This document shows, piece after piece, positions 7,845 to 17,119 of a stretch of 34,065 nucleotides of DNA. Source of the DNA: JAWVZS01 sp964507825 (GTDB taxonomy: Archaea > Thermoproteota > Nitrososphaeria > Nitrososphaerales > Nitrosopumilaceae); the NCBI GenBank assembly GCA_964507825.1, contig CAZDQM010000017.1, positions 1 to 34,065 of the forward strand, in the 5' to 3' direction. Below the pieces are notes generated by a model that was given only the letters and a program-made list of their open reading frames with translations, had not been told where the DNA came from and made no database searches. Every line of letters begins with the position of its first letter. Within the stretch, counting starts at the first letter, position 1. The position numbers were made by a program, and so were the translations under genes.

Positions 7845-8803
7845 TTGCCGAATCGATACTAATAGTCGCGCTTGCATTGGGGCTGGACATTGCATTTGGT
7901 GATCCTAGGAACAGGTATCATCCTACCGCATGGATTGGCGCCGTGATTGCAAAACTTGCCCCCGTATTCAGGCACCAAAACGCAACAGCAGAGAAGATGG
8001 GGGGGATTTTCATCGTAATGATTACAATTGGGATGGTTTTGGCCCCAATCGCCGCACTTTATGCCGGCATCTCAACTCTTTCATCTGACTGGATAGCCAT
8101 TGTAATATCCGTTATTGCAGGATCCCTTCTTCTCAAGAGTACCATTGCCATACGCGGCATGCAGCTCCATGCAACGGCCGTAATTGATTCCCTTGAGCAT
8201 GGAAACCTGGACTCTGCACGGAATAATCTGTCCATGATTGTCAAGCGGGACACCGTAAAGCTGGACAGGGATCGTGTAATTTCAGGCGTGTTGGAGAGCA
8301 TAAGTGAGAATACGGTTGACGGGATAACTGGACCTCTGTTTTATTACGCTATATTCGGATTGCCCGGGGCCCTTGCATACAGGGTGGTAAATACGGCGGA
8401 CTCTATGATCGGATACAAAAATTCCATCTTTGCAAATATTGGCTGGTTTGCGGCCAGATGCGACACCGCGCTGAATCTTGTCCCATCCCGGCTGACCGCG
8501 CTAGTCATGATAGTCTCGGTTGCAATACTGGGCCATGACTGGCGCATGTCATATCATGTGATGATTCGTGATGGTAACAAGACCCAGAGTCCGAATGCAG
8601 GCTATCCGATGGCGGTACTTGCAGGCGCGCTTGGGACTAGGTTTGAAAAAATCGATCATTATGTGCTAGGCGACGGCGATATTGAACTGACCCGGGAACA
8701 CGTAAGGCTTGCAATTAACGTGATGAAGGTTACTACACTGTTGTTCTTTGCAATGGTCACGACGCCCATCATCATAGTCATGGGGGTGCTATTCCATGCT
8801 TAG
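7841..8803 (+). CDS. cbiB: Adenosylcobinamide-phosphate synthase
   Basis: CbiB joins aminopropanol (phosphate) to adenosylcobyric acid to give adenosylcobinamide (phosphate). The 320-residue integral membrane protein begins with the family pattern ALGLDIAFGDPRNRYHPTAW. It also has the conserved SENTVDGITGPLFYYAIFG loop (about 148-166), YRVVNTADSMIGYKN (about 176-190), and SPNAGYPMAVLAGALG near 248-263. It overlaps cobQ by ATGA and cobS by 8 bases, within a five-gene translationally coupled operon. Confidence 0.95.
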   Translation: MIAESILIVALALGLDIAFGDPRNRYHPTAWIGAVIAKLAPVFRHQNATAEKMGGIFIVMITIGMVLAPIAALYAGISTLSSDWIAIVISVIAGSLLLKSTIAIRGMQLHATAVIDSLEHGNLDSARNNLSMIVKRDTVKLDRDRVISGVLESISENTVDGITGPLFYYAIFGLPGALAYRVVNTADSMIGYKNSIFANIGWFAARCDTALNLVPSRLTALVMIVSVAILGHDWRMSYHVMIRDGNKTQSPNAGYPMAVLAGALGTRFEKIDHYVLGDGDIELTREHVRLAINVMKVTTLLFFAMVTTPIIIVMGVLFHA

Positions 8804-9521
8804 GGAGGCGTGCTCGATGTTTTCATTTCTAACCATATTACCATCGCCTAGCGCCACGCTAGAGTCTACTGCAAGGTACATGTGGCTGTTCCCGGTTGCA
8901 GGAATTGTCATCGGACTGCTAGTCGGCTCCGTCGGACTGGGCCTCTCCGAGTTCATGGATCCATTACTGGTAGGTCTGCTAGTAGTTGCATTCCTTGCCA
9001 TAATTACGGGAATCCATCATGCAGACGGGCTAGCGGACTTTGCAGACGGATTAATGGCAAAGGGCGCAAGGGAGGAGAAGCTCGGGGCGATGAAGGATGT
9101 TTCGATTGGTTCCGCGGGGATTGTTGGAATTGTTCTGTATCTTGTCGGGCTGATAATTGTCATATCTATGACGGAGGGCCTAGAACTGCTTCGTGCGATC
9201 CTAGTATCTGAAATACTGGCAAAGTTTTCCATGGTTCTCGTGGCCGGTATAGGCAGCTCTGCATCAGTCGGCTCTGGCTCCGCGTTTGTGAGCCTGATGA
9301 AGGACAGGCGCAAACTGGCCTCCGCGTCAGTGATAACGATTGTTCCCGTTGTACTAGTCGGGGGCGAGGCGGGCATGATGATGTTGGGTGCCACGATCGC
9401 GGTCACTTTAATCATACTGGCAATATCCACGCGCAGCTTTGGGGGGATCACAGGCGATGTAATGGGTGCCACAAACGAGCTTGCACGACTGGCATCGCTC
9501 ATGGTATTTGTGATATTATGA
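8796..9521 (+). CDS. cobS: Adenosylcobalamin-5'-phosphate synthase
   Basis: CobS condenses adenosyl-GDP-cobinamide with alpha-ribazole (phosphate), closing the nucleotide loop in the membrane. The 241-residue polytopic protein has the diagnostic ITGIHHADGLADFADGLMAKG near residues 69-89, followed by MKDVSIGSAGIVG. It starts inside the end of cbiB (8-base overlap) and ends in an ATGA overlap with cobY. Its base partner (cobT) is not in this window. Confidence 0.94.
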   Translation: MLREACSMFSFLTILPSPSATLESTARYMWLFPVAGIVIGLLVGSVGLGLSEFMDPLLVGLLVVAFLAIITGIHHADGLADFADGLMAKGAREEKLGAMKDVSIGSAGIVGIVLYLVGLIIVISMTEGLELLRAILVSEILAKFSMVLVAGIGSSASVGSGSAFVSLMKDRRKLASASVITIVPVVLVGGEAGMMMLGATIAVTLIILAISTRSFGGITGDVMGATNELARLASLMVFVIL

Positions 9522-10126
9522 TTGGACTGGTGATGGCCGGAGGAAAAGGCTCTAGGATGAAGGCGGACAGGGAAAAGCTGCTATTGCAACATGAAAAGCC
9601 CATCATTATGCACGTGGTTGATGCTTTGGTGGATTCGGGGTGCTTTGAAATAATCAGGGCCGCGGTCTCGCCAAACTCCCCCAAAACACGGGACTATCTA
9701 TTAGAGAACAACATTGGGGTTGTCATGACACCCGGCCTCGGATATTCCGAGGATCTCACGCAGGTCCTGCAGTCGATCGACGATGACGTGCTTGTCGCCT
9801 CCGGTGACCTGGCTTTTTTGGACGGGGACATTGTTCAGCAAATGGCTTCAAAATATGATCCAGGCAAGACATGGTCCAGTTTTGTCACTACGAGGAAATT
9901 CGTAGAATCGTTAGGAACCTCTTCAGAGTCCCTGCCGGTCGTTGCGGGACTTGATTACATATATACTGGAATCTCGCTCGTCAACGCACGAAACATACGT
10001 GATGGTGATCCGGTAGCAGAGGACCATATCATACTTGATGACGTGAGGATTGCCTTTAACCTGAACACAAGGCGGGATTATGAATTACTCGGCACTGCCG
10101 GAGATCTTGCCGTTGATCCTTGCTAG
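9518..10126 (+). CDS. cobY: GTP:adenosylcobinamide-phosphate guanylyltransferase, archaeal type
   Basis: CobY activates adenosylcobinamide phosphate with GTP. Archaea use this nucleotidyltransferase-fold protein instead of bacterial CobU. The 202-residue sequence begins with the nucleotide-binding signature LVMAGGKGSRM and has VASGDLAFLDGD, a metal-binding-type Asp pair region, near residue 95. It is last in the cobalamin operon. Its 3' end overlaps the 3' end of rps27e on the other strand by 42 bases. The operon context selects CobY over a molybdopterin MobA-like role. Confidence 0.9.
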   Translation: MIGLVMAGGKGSRMKADREKLLLQHEKPIIMHVVDALVDSGCFEIIRAAVSPNSPKTRDYLLENNIGVVMTPGLGYSEDLTQVLQSIDDDVLVASGDLAFLDGDIVQQMASKYDPGKTWSSFVTTRKFVESLGTSSESLPVVAGLDYIYTGISLVNARNIRDGDPVAEDHIILDDVRIAFNLNTRRDYELLGTAGDLAVDPC

Positions 10127-10282
10127 GGAACCGGTTGATTCTGCAATTACGTTGCCACACGAGTTGCACGTGATCTCGGTCGTGACGTGCGAATATACAA
10201 CCTGCTGCTCCCCACACTCGTTACAATTTATCTTGTTGAACTTGCTACTTGGTTTTGGAACTGGAATATGCGCTCTCTTCAT
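10085..10282 (-). CDS. rps27e: 30S ribosomal protein S27e
   Basis: This 65-residue zinc-ribbon protein of the small ribosomal subunit has paired cysteines in CNECG and CNSCG. The chosen start MKRAHIPVPKPSS matches family length; a longer frame to 10351 would run through the upstream gene. The start overlaps the L44e stop (ATGA), which is the usual archaeal L44e-S27e pair. Its 3' end overlaps cobY tail to tail. Confidence 0.93.
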   Translation of the reverse strand: MKRAHIPVPKPSSKFNKINCNECGEQQVVYSHVTTEITCNSCGNVIAESTGSLARINGKISGSAE

Positions 10283-10560
10283 GCCGCCACCAACTCGAAC
10301 TTTTTGATTCTTATTCCGTACTTGTTGAACTTTTTCTTGCATGCGGCGCATGTCAGCATCGGGGTGACCTTCTTTGTCACCTTTGCCGGCTTTGCAAGCT
10401 TTGGGAACTTTTGGCCGCCATATCCGCGCTTTCGTTCCGCATGCCTCCGTTCACCCCTTGCCGAACCGCGCCTCTTTCCTGCCTTGTAGATTGAGATCTT
10501 TTGCTCGGTATGAGTCTTGCACTTTGGACAGTACCTGCGTATCGTCTTGGGTATGTTCAT
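10279..10560 (-). CDS. rpl44e: 50S ribosomal protein L44e
   Basis: This 93-residue basic protein of the large subunit begins MNIPKTIRRYCPKCKTHTEQK and carries a second Cys pair in CAACKKKF, forming a zinc ribbon. The start at 10560 matches the family; the longer frame to 10632 crosses the promoter region. A TATA-like TTAAATTA (about 10582-10589) lies about 25 bases upstream, implying a leaderless mRNA. The promoter region is shared with the divergent adenine deaminase gene. Confidence 0.94.
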   Translation of the reverse strand: MNIPKTIRRYCPKCKTHTEQKISIYKAGKRRGSARGERRHAERKRGYGGQKFPKLAKPAKVTKKVTPMLTCAACKKKFNKYGIRIKKFELVAA

Positions 10561-10616
10561 ATCAATCAGGCCTTTATTGCCGTAATTTAAGCATATAATA
10601 GAGTCATACGTGTATT

Positions 10617-12401
10617 TTGCCTGTGACAACAAAACTGTCTAGCATGATTTCGGCCCTCAATGCGGTTGCAATGGGTGATGCCAAGGCTGATCTTGTTCTA
10701 ACTAACTGCGCTCTAGTCAACGTCTATACGAGGGAGACCACTAGGTCGGAGATTGCCATAGCCGGGGACAGGATTGCATACGTGGGACCTGATGCATCAC
10801 ATGCAGTCGGGCCCGAAACCGTCAGGATGGACATGGCAGGCAGGTTTGTCACGCCGGGCCTTGCAGACCCGCACATACACATAGACCAGTTTGTATTGCC
10901 CGGGGAAATGGCGAGAAAATCCCTGCTTTGCGGCGTAACCACACTGTTCTCAGATCCCATAGACATAGTCAGCGTTGCGGGAGGCGCGGGCTTTCGGGCG
11001 TTCCTTGCAGCCTGCAGCGGCCTTCCAATCAGAATCTTCAACGTGGTCCCAGGAGGCCTGCCAGTTGATCCCAAATTCAGCCATGGCGGGTCCATGACCA
11101 CGTCACAGGCCAAGGCCGCAGTACGAGACCCCAGTGTTCTGGGACTAGGCGAGGTTTTTTCATGGACACGGGTTACAACACGCGATCCAAAGACGATGCG
11201 GGATCTGGCCGCAATGTTACAGGCGGACTGTATAATTAATGGGCATACCGCGGGCGCCTCGGAGAAAAAACTCAATGCGTACATTGCCTCGGGAATACTG
11301 TCATGCCATGAACCGATCAACTTTGATCAGGTGCTAGAGCGGCTGCGGCTTGGAATGTGGGTTATGATAAGGGAGGGTTCCATACGCCGCGATCTAGGGG
11401 AGATAATCCCCAAAGTTCTATCTCATGATATGTATATTGATAGGCTAATGTTCTGCTCGGACGGACTTGACCCGCGCGACATGAGGCAGTATGGCCACAT
11501 TGATCACTGCATAAGGGAGTCCGTCCGGCTAGGAGTAGATCCAATCGACGCGGTAACAATGGCATCCAAAAACTGCTTTGACTATTATAACATGGGAAGG
11601 GATCTGGGGGGAATCGCCCCGGGCAAGCTAGCAGACATGCTTGTACTTGATGATTTGAAGGACTTTAGGCCCGACACGGTATTTGTCGCGGGCAAGCCCG
11701 TGGTTTTAGGTGGCAGGATTGTAGCAGAATTTCCTCCAACTAAAATCCCTCGGCAAATGAAGAATACTGTACACCTTGAAAAATTCTCAAAAAATGACTT
11801 TGCAGTAAAATCACGCGAACGAACTGTGAGCGCAAACGTCATCATGTTACTCACTGAGATTATTACAAAGCTGGAAACCGTCGAGCTAGAAACGCGAAAT
11901 GAAACTGTGGCCGCATCTCCGGATAGGGGCATATACAAGGTAGCAGCCTTTGACAGGACCGGCAAAACAAACAAGCGCGCCGTCGGATTTCTGGGCAACT
12001 TTGGCGCCGACATTGGGGCGTTTGCATCTAGCTGGAGCTTTCATGAAAACGATCTGATAGTAATCGGATCAAACGACGGGGACATGGCGGCAGCTGCAAA
12101 TGAACTCATACGGCTTCAGGGCGGAATGACTGTGGTAGATGGGGGCAAAACGGTCGCAAGCATGCCGCTACAGTTTGGCGGCATAATCTCGACTGATTCA
12201 TTTGAGGTGGTGGCTAGGAATTTTGCCGATATAAACTCGTCGATCATCGATGCGGGATGTGATTTTAAAAATCCGCACCTCATACCGCTGTTCCTGCCAT
12301 TCTTGGCACTTCCCTCGGTGCGAATTCTATGTAACGGGATTGTGGATGTCAAGAAGAGATTGTTTATCCCGCCCATAAGTAATGTTAAAAAGGGGCAATA
12401 A
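10617..12401 (+). CDS. ade: Adenine deaminase
   Basis: This amidohydrolase converts adenine to hypoxanthine and ammonia in purine salvage. The 594-residue length matches the family. Visible features are the metal-binding DPHIHID motif near residues 84-90, a NGHTAGASEKKLNAY segment near 219, SCHEP near 239, FCSDGLDPR near 288-296, and a C-terminal domain with GGMTVVDGG. Starts are uncertain: TTG 10617, GTG 10623 or ATG 10644. A TATA-like CATATAATA at about 10592-10600 favours a start near 10617-10623. In an ammonia oxidiser the released ammonia could be useful, but that is inference. Confidence 0.9.
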   Translation: MPVTTKLSSMISALNAVAMGDAKADLVLTNCALVNVYTRETTRSEIAIAGDRIAYVGPDASHAVGPETVRMDMAGRFVTPGLADPHIHIDQFVLPGEMARKSLLCGVTTLFSDPIDIVSVAGGAGFRAFLAACSGLPIRIFNVVPGGLPVDPKFSHGGSMTTSQAKAAVRDPSVLGLGEVFSWTRVTTRDPKTMRDLAAMLQADCIINGHTAGASEKKLNAYIASGILSCHEPINFDQVLERLRLGMWVMIREGSIRRDLGEIIPKVLSHDMYIDRLMFCSDGLDPRDMRQYGHIDHCIRESVRLGVDPIDAVTMASKNCFDYYNMGRDLGGIAPGKLADMLVLDDLKDFRPDTVFVAGKPVVLGGRIVAEFPPTKIPRQMKNTVHLEKFSKNDFAVKSRERTVSANVIMLLTEIITKLETVELETRNETVAASPDRGIYKVAAFDRTGKTNKRAVGFLGNFGADIGAFASSWSFHENDLIVIGSNDGDMAAAANELIRLQGGMTVVDGGKTVASMPLQFGGIISTDSFEVVARNFADINSSIIDAGCDFKNPHLIPLFLPFLALPSVRILCNGIVDVKKRLFIPPISNVKKGQ

Positions 12402-12419
12402 TTGAAGTTGAGCTGAAAC

Positions 12420-14057
12420 ATGGCTTCAATTCAACAGACACCAAACGGACCTGTCTTGGTTTTAAAGGAGAGTGCACTCCAGCAAAAGGGAAGGGATGCA
12501 CAGGAAAACAACATTGCAGCTGCCAAACTAGTTGCAGAACTAGTCAGGACAAGCCTAGGCCCAAGGGGACTAGACAAAATGCTAGTAGATTCTCTGGGGG
12601 ATGTAACAATCACTAATGATGGCGCCACCATTCTCAAGGAGATTGACGTACAACATCCGGCGGCAAAGATGATGGTGGAAATTTCAAAGACAATTGACAA
12701 CGAAGTGGGAGACGGCACCACCTCATCGGTAGTATTTGCAGGGGCGCTCCTAGACAAGGCAAGCCAACTAATCAAAAAGGACGTTCATTCTTCAGTAATT
12801 ATCGAGGGGTACCAGGCGGCTGCGGAAAAAACGCTTGAAATACTAGACGAAATCTCTAAAAAAATAAAACCGGATGACAGGGAATCATTACAACAAATTT
12901 CAACTACTAGCATGCAGTCAAAGCTAATCTCAGAAGACAGCGGCAAGCTTACCCCGATTATAGTGGATGCTGTTCTTAATATAGTCACCAAGCGGGGGGA
13001 TGACTATTCGGTGGATCTTGACAACCTCAAGGTTGAAAAAAAGGCGGGAGCCTCCATACAGGACACCAAACTCATCAAGGGCATTGTACTAGACAAGGAG
13101 GTTGTTCACAGCGGCATGCCGACCAAGATTGAAAGGGCAAAGATCGCCCTGCTCAACACCGCCTTGGAGATTGAAAAGACGGAGATGAGCTCTGAAATCA
13201 GGATCACCGATCCGACCCAGATGCAGATGTTCCTAGAGGAGGAAAACAGGATGCTCAAGGAGATGGTCGACAAGCTTCATGATGTGGGCGCAAACGTTGT
13301 AATCTGTCAAAAGGGAATTGATGATATTGCCCAGCACTATCTCTCCAAGAACGGCATCCTAGCGGTAAGGCGCGTCAAGGAAAGCGACATGACGAAGCTG
13401 TCCAAGGCAACCGGCGGCAGGGTCTCGACCAACATAGATGATATTACATCCAAGGATCTTGGCACCGCAAGCCTAGTACACCAGTCCAAGGTGGAATCAG
13501 ACAAGTGGGTCTTCATTGAGGGGTGTGAGAATCCAGATTCGGTCACCCTGCTGATCAGGGGCGGTTCGCAAAGGATCGTCGACGAGGTTGACCGGTCAAT
13601 TCACGATGCACTCATGGTGGTCAAGGACGTCATTGAAAAACCCGCAATAGTTGCCGGAGGCGGAGCCCCGGAGGCATATGTTGCGACACAGCTCAAAGAA
13701 TGGGCAGATTCGTTTGACGGCAGGGAGCAGCTTGCAATCAAAAGGTACGCCGAGGCGCTTGAGACAATCCCGCTGACTATTGCAGAAAACGCCGGCATGG
13801 ATCCTATCGACACCATGGCAAACCTCAGATCAAAGCAGAGTCAGGGTAAAAAGTGGACCGGAATCGACGCAAAGAACACGAGGATTGCTGACATGCTGTC
13901 CTTAAACGTAGTAGAGCCGGTAGTAGTAAAAGAACAGATCATCAAATCGGCAACCGAGGCCGCAACAATGATCCTGCGAATCGACGATGTCATTGCAGTA
14001 TCGGGTGCGCCCGGAGACGGAGGGGCGCCTGCACCACCTGGAATGCCGGGAATGTAA
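12420..14057 (+). CDS. thsA: Thermosome subunit (group II chaperonin)
   Basis: This is an ATP-driven protein-folding chamber subunit of archaea. The 545-residue protein has the nucleotide-binding TSLGPRGLDKMLVD near 41-54, VTITNDGATIL, GDGTTSSVVFAGALL near 97-111, and GGGAPEAYVATQL near 411-423. It ends in the Gly/Met/Pro tail GGAPAPPGMPGM typical of the family. A TATA-like GTTAAAAA at 12384-12391 lies in the end of the adenine deaminase gene. A short stretch near its start is very rich in CTAG. Which subunit type (alpha, beta) it is cannot be told here. Confidence 0.96.
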   Translation: MASIQQTPNGPVLVLKESALQQKGRDAQENNIAAAKLVAELVRTSLGPRGLDKMLVDSLGDVTITNDGATILKEIDVQHPAAKMMVEISKTIDNEVGDGTTSSVVFAGALLDKASQLIKKDVHSSVIIEGYQAAAEKTLEILDEISKKIKPDDRESLQQISTTSMQSKLISEDSGKLTPIIVDAVLNIVTKRGDDYSVDLDNLKVEKKAGASIQDTKLIKGIVLDKEVVHSGMPTKIERAKIALLNTALEIEKTEMSSEIRITDPTQMQMFLEEENRMLKEMVDKLHDVGANVVICQKGIDDIAQHYLSKNGILAVRRVKESDMTKLSKATGGRVSTNIDDITSKDLGTASLVHQSKVESDKWVFIEGCENPDSVTLLIRGGSQRIVDEVDRSIHDALMVVKDVIEKPAIVAGGGAPEAYVATQLKEWADSFDGREQLAIKRYAEALETIPLTIAENAGMDPIDTMANLRSKQSQGKKWTGIDAKNTRIADMLSLNVVEPVVVKEQIIKSATEAATMILRIDDVIAVSGAPGDGGAPAPPGMPGM

Positions 14058-14096
14058 ACATCAAAACTTAATCATATCCATCCATCACTATTTCCT

Positions 14097-14960
14097 GTGG
14101 ATAGAATAGGTGTTGATCTGGGTGGCACGAAGATCGAGGCAGTACTGCTTGATGATCACCTTGACGCAGTCTCTAGAAAAAGGATACCTACTCCCCATGG
14201 AAGCTATGACAAAGTCATAGAGTCCATTACAGGATTAGTCTCTGAAATTAGGACAACCGAGTCTTCGATCGGAGTCTGCACTCCGGGCGCAGTATCCGAA
14301 CAAACCGGCCTGATCAAGAACAGCAACATGCAGTGCCTGATTGGGATGCCATTAAAGCATGATCTGGAAGAAAGACTGGGGCAGGACATATTGATGGAAA
14401 ACGATGCAAACTGCTTTGCAATGGCAGAGGCCACGATGGGCGCCGCCACGGGATATGGCATGGTATTTGGCGTGATAATGGGCACGGGAGTGGGCGGCGG
14501 CATAATAGTTGACGGCAAGATCCATCGTGGGCGCACTAGCATAGCAGGCGAGTGGGGGCATCACATACTTTATCGGAATGGGAACCAGTGTTATTGCGGG
14601 CGTAAGGGTTGCGTTGAGACGTACATCAGCGGCCCTGCACTGGAGATGCGCTGGGAACAACTTACCGGCCTGCGACAGTCAACTACGAATATAGTGTCCG
14701 ACCTGTCCGGAGAACGCGCCATACAGTGGAAAAATGAATTCCTGGAAAACTTTGCAAGCGCGCTTGCAAACGTAATTGACATCTTGGATCCTGATGCGAT
14801 AGTGCTTGGGGGTGGTGTCTCCAATATACCGTTTCTGTATGACGAGGGGCGGGATGCCGTTTACGAGAGGGTCTTTGGCGACATGACTGATACGCCCATA
14901 CTGAAAAACAGGCTGGGTGATTCCGCGGGTGTCTTTGGCGCTGGCCTGCTCTGGGGCTGA
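14097..14960 (+). CDS. ROK-family sugar kinase
   Basis: This is a probable hexose kinase (glucose, mannose, N-acetyl sugar or similar). The 287-residue protein has the phosphate-binding DLGGTK (7-12), ENDANC (101-106), GTGVGGG near 129-135, and the ROK zinc site, with His155/156 in GEWGHH and cysteines 165, 167 and 172 in CYCGRKGC. There is no N-terminal HTH, so it is an enzyme rather than a NagC/XylR-type repressor. The GTG at 14097 sits about 26 bases after a TATA-like CTTAAT, suggesting a leaderless mRNA. The exact sugar is not predictable. Confidence 0.88.
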   Translation: MDRIGVDLGGTKIEAVLLDDHLDAVSRKRIPTPHGSYDKVIESITGLVSEIRTTESSIGVCTPGAVSEQTGLIKNSNMQCLIGMPLKHDLEERLGQDILMENDANCFAMAEATMGAATGYGMVFGVIMGTGVGGGIIVDGKIHRGRTSIAGEWGHHILYRNGNQCYCGRKGCVETYISGPALEMRWEQLTGLRQSTTNIVSDLSGERAIQWKNEFLENFASALANVIDILDPDAIVLGGGVSNIPFLYDEGRDAVYERVFGDMTDTPILKNRLGDSAGVFGAGLLWG

Positions 14961-15013
14961 CTGGCCGCCATTCGTTTACGTGTATGATATATCGGCATCT
15001 TTTATGTTCTGGT

Positions 15014-16537
15014 TTACTGCGGCTCGATCGTTGCAGGCGGCTTGCTTGATATGGCATATGACACCCATGTTACTCCGTCGACCTCGTTTGTAATTTTATT
15101 GCTTATTCTTTCCAGTATATCATGAGAAAGCCTTGTCCAGTCTGCCGTCATCGCATCGACTGAATTTACGATCCTTACCATGACTATGTTGCCGTAATGT
15201 CTCTTGTCGCCGACGACTCCTACCGCCTTGTCGTCTCCTACTGTGGCATACGCCTGCCAGGTCTTTTCATACATTCCATCCCTTGCCAGCTCCTCTTCTA
15301 CAATCTTGCTTGCAACCCTGCAGATCTCAAGCTTGTGTGGCGTTACCTCCCCGATTATCCTGACTGACAGCCCGGGACCTGGAAACGGATGCCTCATGAT
15401 GATTTTATCAGGAACTCTGAGAATGCTTGCAATCTGCCTCACCTCATCCTTGTACAGATCCCTTAACGGTTCTAGCACCTTGAGATCAAGCCAGTCGGGA
15501 AGTCCGCCCACGTTGTGATGCGACTTTATAACATCGGCAGGTCCCTTTGAGACCCCGCTTTCTATGACATCTGGATACAATGTACCCTGCGCCAGCCATT
15601 CAAACGGACCGCTTTTCCTTGCAAAATCAGAAAACATCCTGATGAATTCCTCGCCTACGACCCTTCTCTTCGCTTCGGGATCCGTCACCCCGCTGAGCCT
15701 TGAGAGAAAATGTTTGCCCGCATCGATGTGCGTGAAATTCATTCTGAACTCGTTTTTGAAGATGTCTATTACCTCAGACGCCTCGTTCATGCGCAAAAGG
15801 CCGTTGTCTACGAACACGCACTTGAGCCTGTCGCCTATGGCTTTGTGGATGAGCAGTGCGGCAACGGTGGAGTCTATGCCGCCGCTTACGCCGCAAAGGA
15901 CGTCCCCGTTAATCCCTGAAATCTTTTCAACGGTACTGTCTACGAATGCCTCCATGGTCCAGTCTTGCCGGGCATTGCATATTTTGAGAACAAAGTTTTG
16001 CAGGATTCTGGTCCCAAACTCGGTGTGTGCCACCTCGGGATGAAACTGGATGCCGTAGATTGATTTTGCCCGGTTTGCAATGGCGGCGGCTCTTGCGCCT
16101 TTTGTATGTCCTATTATTTCAAAGCCTGACGGGACCTGTTCTGCCTCGTCCCCATGACTCATCCATGCCCTGCCCGATCCCCCGATCCCGCTTAAAAGAT
16201 CAGAGTCATCATCAACCGTCAACATGGACGATCCATACTCCCTGTTTGCCCGTTTTACCCTCCCGCCATAATTGTTCACTATGAGCTGGTGTCCGTAACA
16301 GATTCCAAGCAACGGAAGCCCAGTGTCGAAGATTCTGCCTTCTGGAATCGGGGAGCCGTCGTCGTAAACGCTAGACGGGCCTCCGGAAAAAACCACCCCG
16401 TTTGGATTCATCTCCATTAACTTGTCGTATGAAATATTGTGTGGAACTAGTTCTGCATAGACTGACAATTCCCTGATTCGCCTGCATATTAGATGGCTGT
16501 ACTGCGAACCAAAGTCTAATACGACGATCCTGTCCAT
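15014..16537 (-). CDS. guaA: GMP synthase (glutamine-hydrolysing)
   Basis: GuaA converts XMP to GMP using ATP and glutamine. The 507-residue protein has both modules: a class I glutaminase with nucleophile Cys80 in GICYGHQ and His166/Glu168 in FHPEVA, and the ATP-pyrophosphatase domain with SGGIDST (218-224), followed by the dimerisation domain ending VSYAISSKPPATIEPQ. Many archaea encode the two modules as separate genes; here they are fused. It follows the coiled-coil gene after four bases, so they are likely co-transcribed. The intact glutaminase contrasts with cobQ and the asparagine-synthase-like gene of this window. Confidence 0.96.
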   Translation of the reverse strand: MDRIVVLDFGSQYSHLICRRIRELSVYAELVPHNISYDKLMEMNPNGVVFSGGPSSVYDDGSPIPEGRIFDTGLPLLGICYGHQLIVNNYGGRVKRANREYGSSMLTVDDDSDLLSGIGGSGRAWMSHGDEAEQVPSGFEIIGHTKGARAAAIANRAKSIYGIQFHPEVAHTEFGTRILQNFVLKICNARQDWTMEAFVDSTVEKISGINGDVLCGVSGGIDSTVAALLIHKAIGDRLKCVFVDNGLLRMNEASEVIDIFKNEFRMNFTHIDAGKHFLSRLSGVTDPEAKRRVVGEEFIRMFSDFARKSGPFEWLAQGTLYPDVIESGVSKGPADVIKSHHNVGGLPDWLDLKVLEPLRDLYKDEVRQIASILRVPDKIIMRHPFPGPGLSVRIIGEVTPHKLEICRVASKIVEEELARDGMYEKTWQAYATVGDDKAVGVVGDKRHYGNIVMVRIVNSVDAMTADWTRLSHDILERISNKITNEVDGVTWVSYAISSKPPATIEPQ

Positions 16538-16541
16538 GGCA

Positions 16542-17081
16542 TCACCTAGTATTATCTAGCATCTTATTTAGGGACCAGCGCGCACTGTCGATGATCTCGC
16601 CCACCCTTTCCTTCCGGCGGTAGTTTTTGATTATGATATCCCGTATGTTCTGGCCGTTCTTGTTTATGATGCATTCGATGGCGGCAATATTTTGGGTGCC
16701 AGCCGCGTCCGCCGCGTCCTTTTTCCTCATGTCTGCGATTATTCTGTCTAGAAAAAACGACTTGAACGGAGGAATGTCCTCGCCGATTTCTAGTGACTCA
16801 TGCAGCGTGATTGATATCTGTTCTGGGGTGACGCGGGCGCTGGCAATCACCCCGCCCTGGCCGTCGCGAGTGATTGGAACGGCATCCTCCTCGGTGTCTA
16901 CTGCCGGCTCTGACTTTGGTAGTGAGGAGGCCTTGGTAAAGCTTGACTGCTTGAGGATTGAGTCAAATATATCGAGGTTTTTTTCCAGCCGCCGGGTCTC
17001 CTCCTGATGCTTTTCAATTTCCTGCAATATCGACTCTTTTAGCTCTAGCATGTACTTGATCTGCTCGTCTGTTAAATTCAT
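16542..17081 (-). CDS. Coiled-coil protein of unknown function
   Basis: This 179-residue soluble protein has an N-terminal coiled coil (about residues 5-45), a variable acidic linker (about 50-75) and a C-terminal helical domain ending in a basic stretch (NYRRKERVGEIIDSARWSLNKML). I did not recognise a family. A TATA-like TTTTAATACC near 17104-17113 gives it its own promoter with a leaderless ATG at 17081. It lies four bases upstream of guaA and 38 bases downstream of mptE, all on the same strand, so it may be part of a nucleotide/pterin cluster. The function is unknown. Confidence 0.65.
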   Translation of the reverse strand: MNLTDEQIKYMLELKESILQEIEKHQEETRRLEKNLDIFDSILKQSSFTKASSLPKSEPAVDTEEDAVPITRDGQGGVIASARVTPEQISITLHESLEIGEDIPPFKSFFLDRIIADMRKKDAADAAGTQNIAAIECIINKNGQNIRDIIIKNYRRKERVGEIIDSARWSLNKMLDNTR

Positions 17082-17119
17082 ACACTACACAAAATATGAC
17101 CTGGGTATTAAAACGCATT

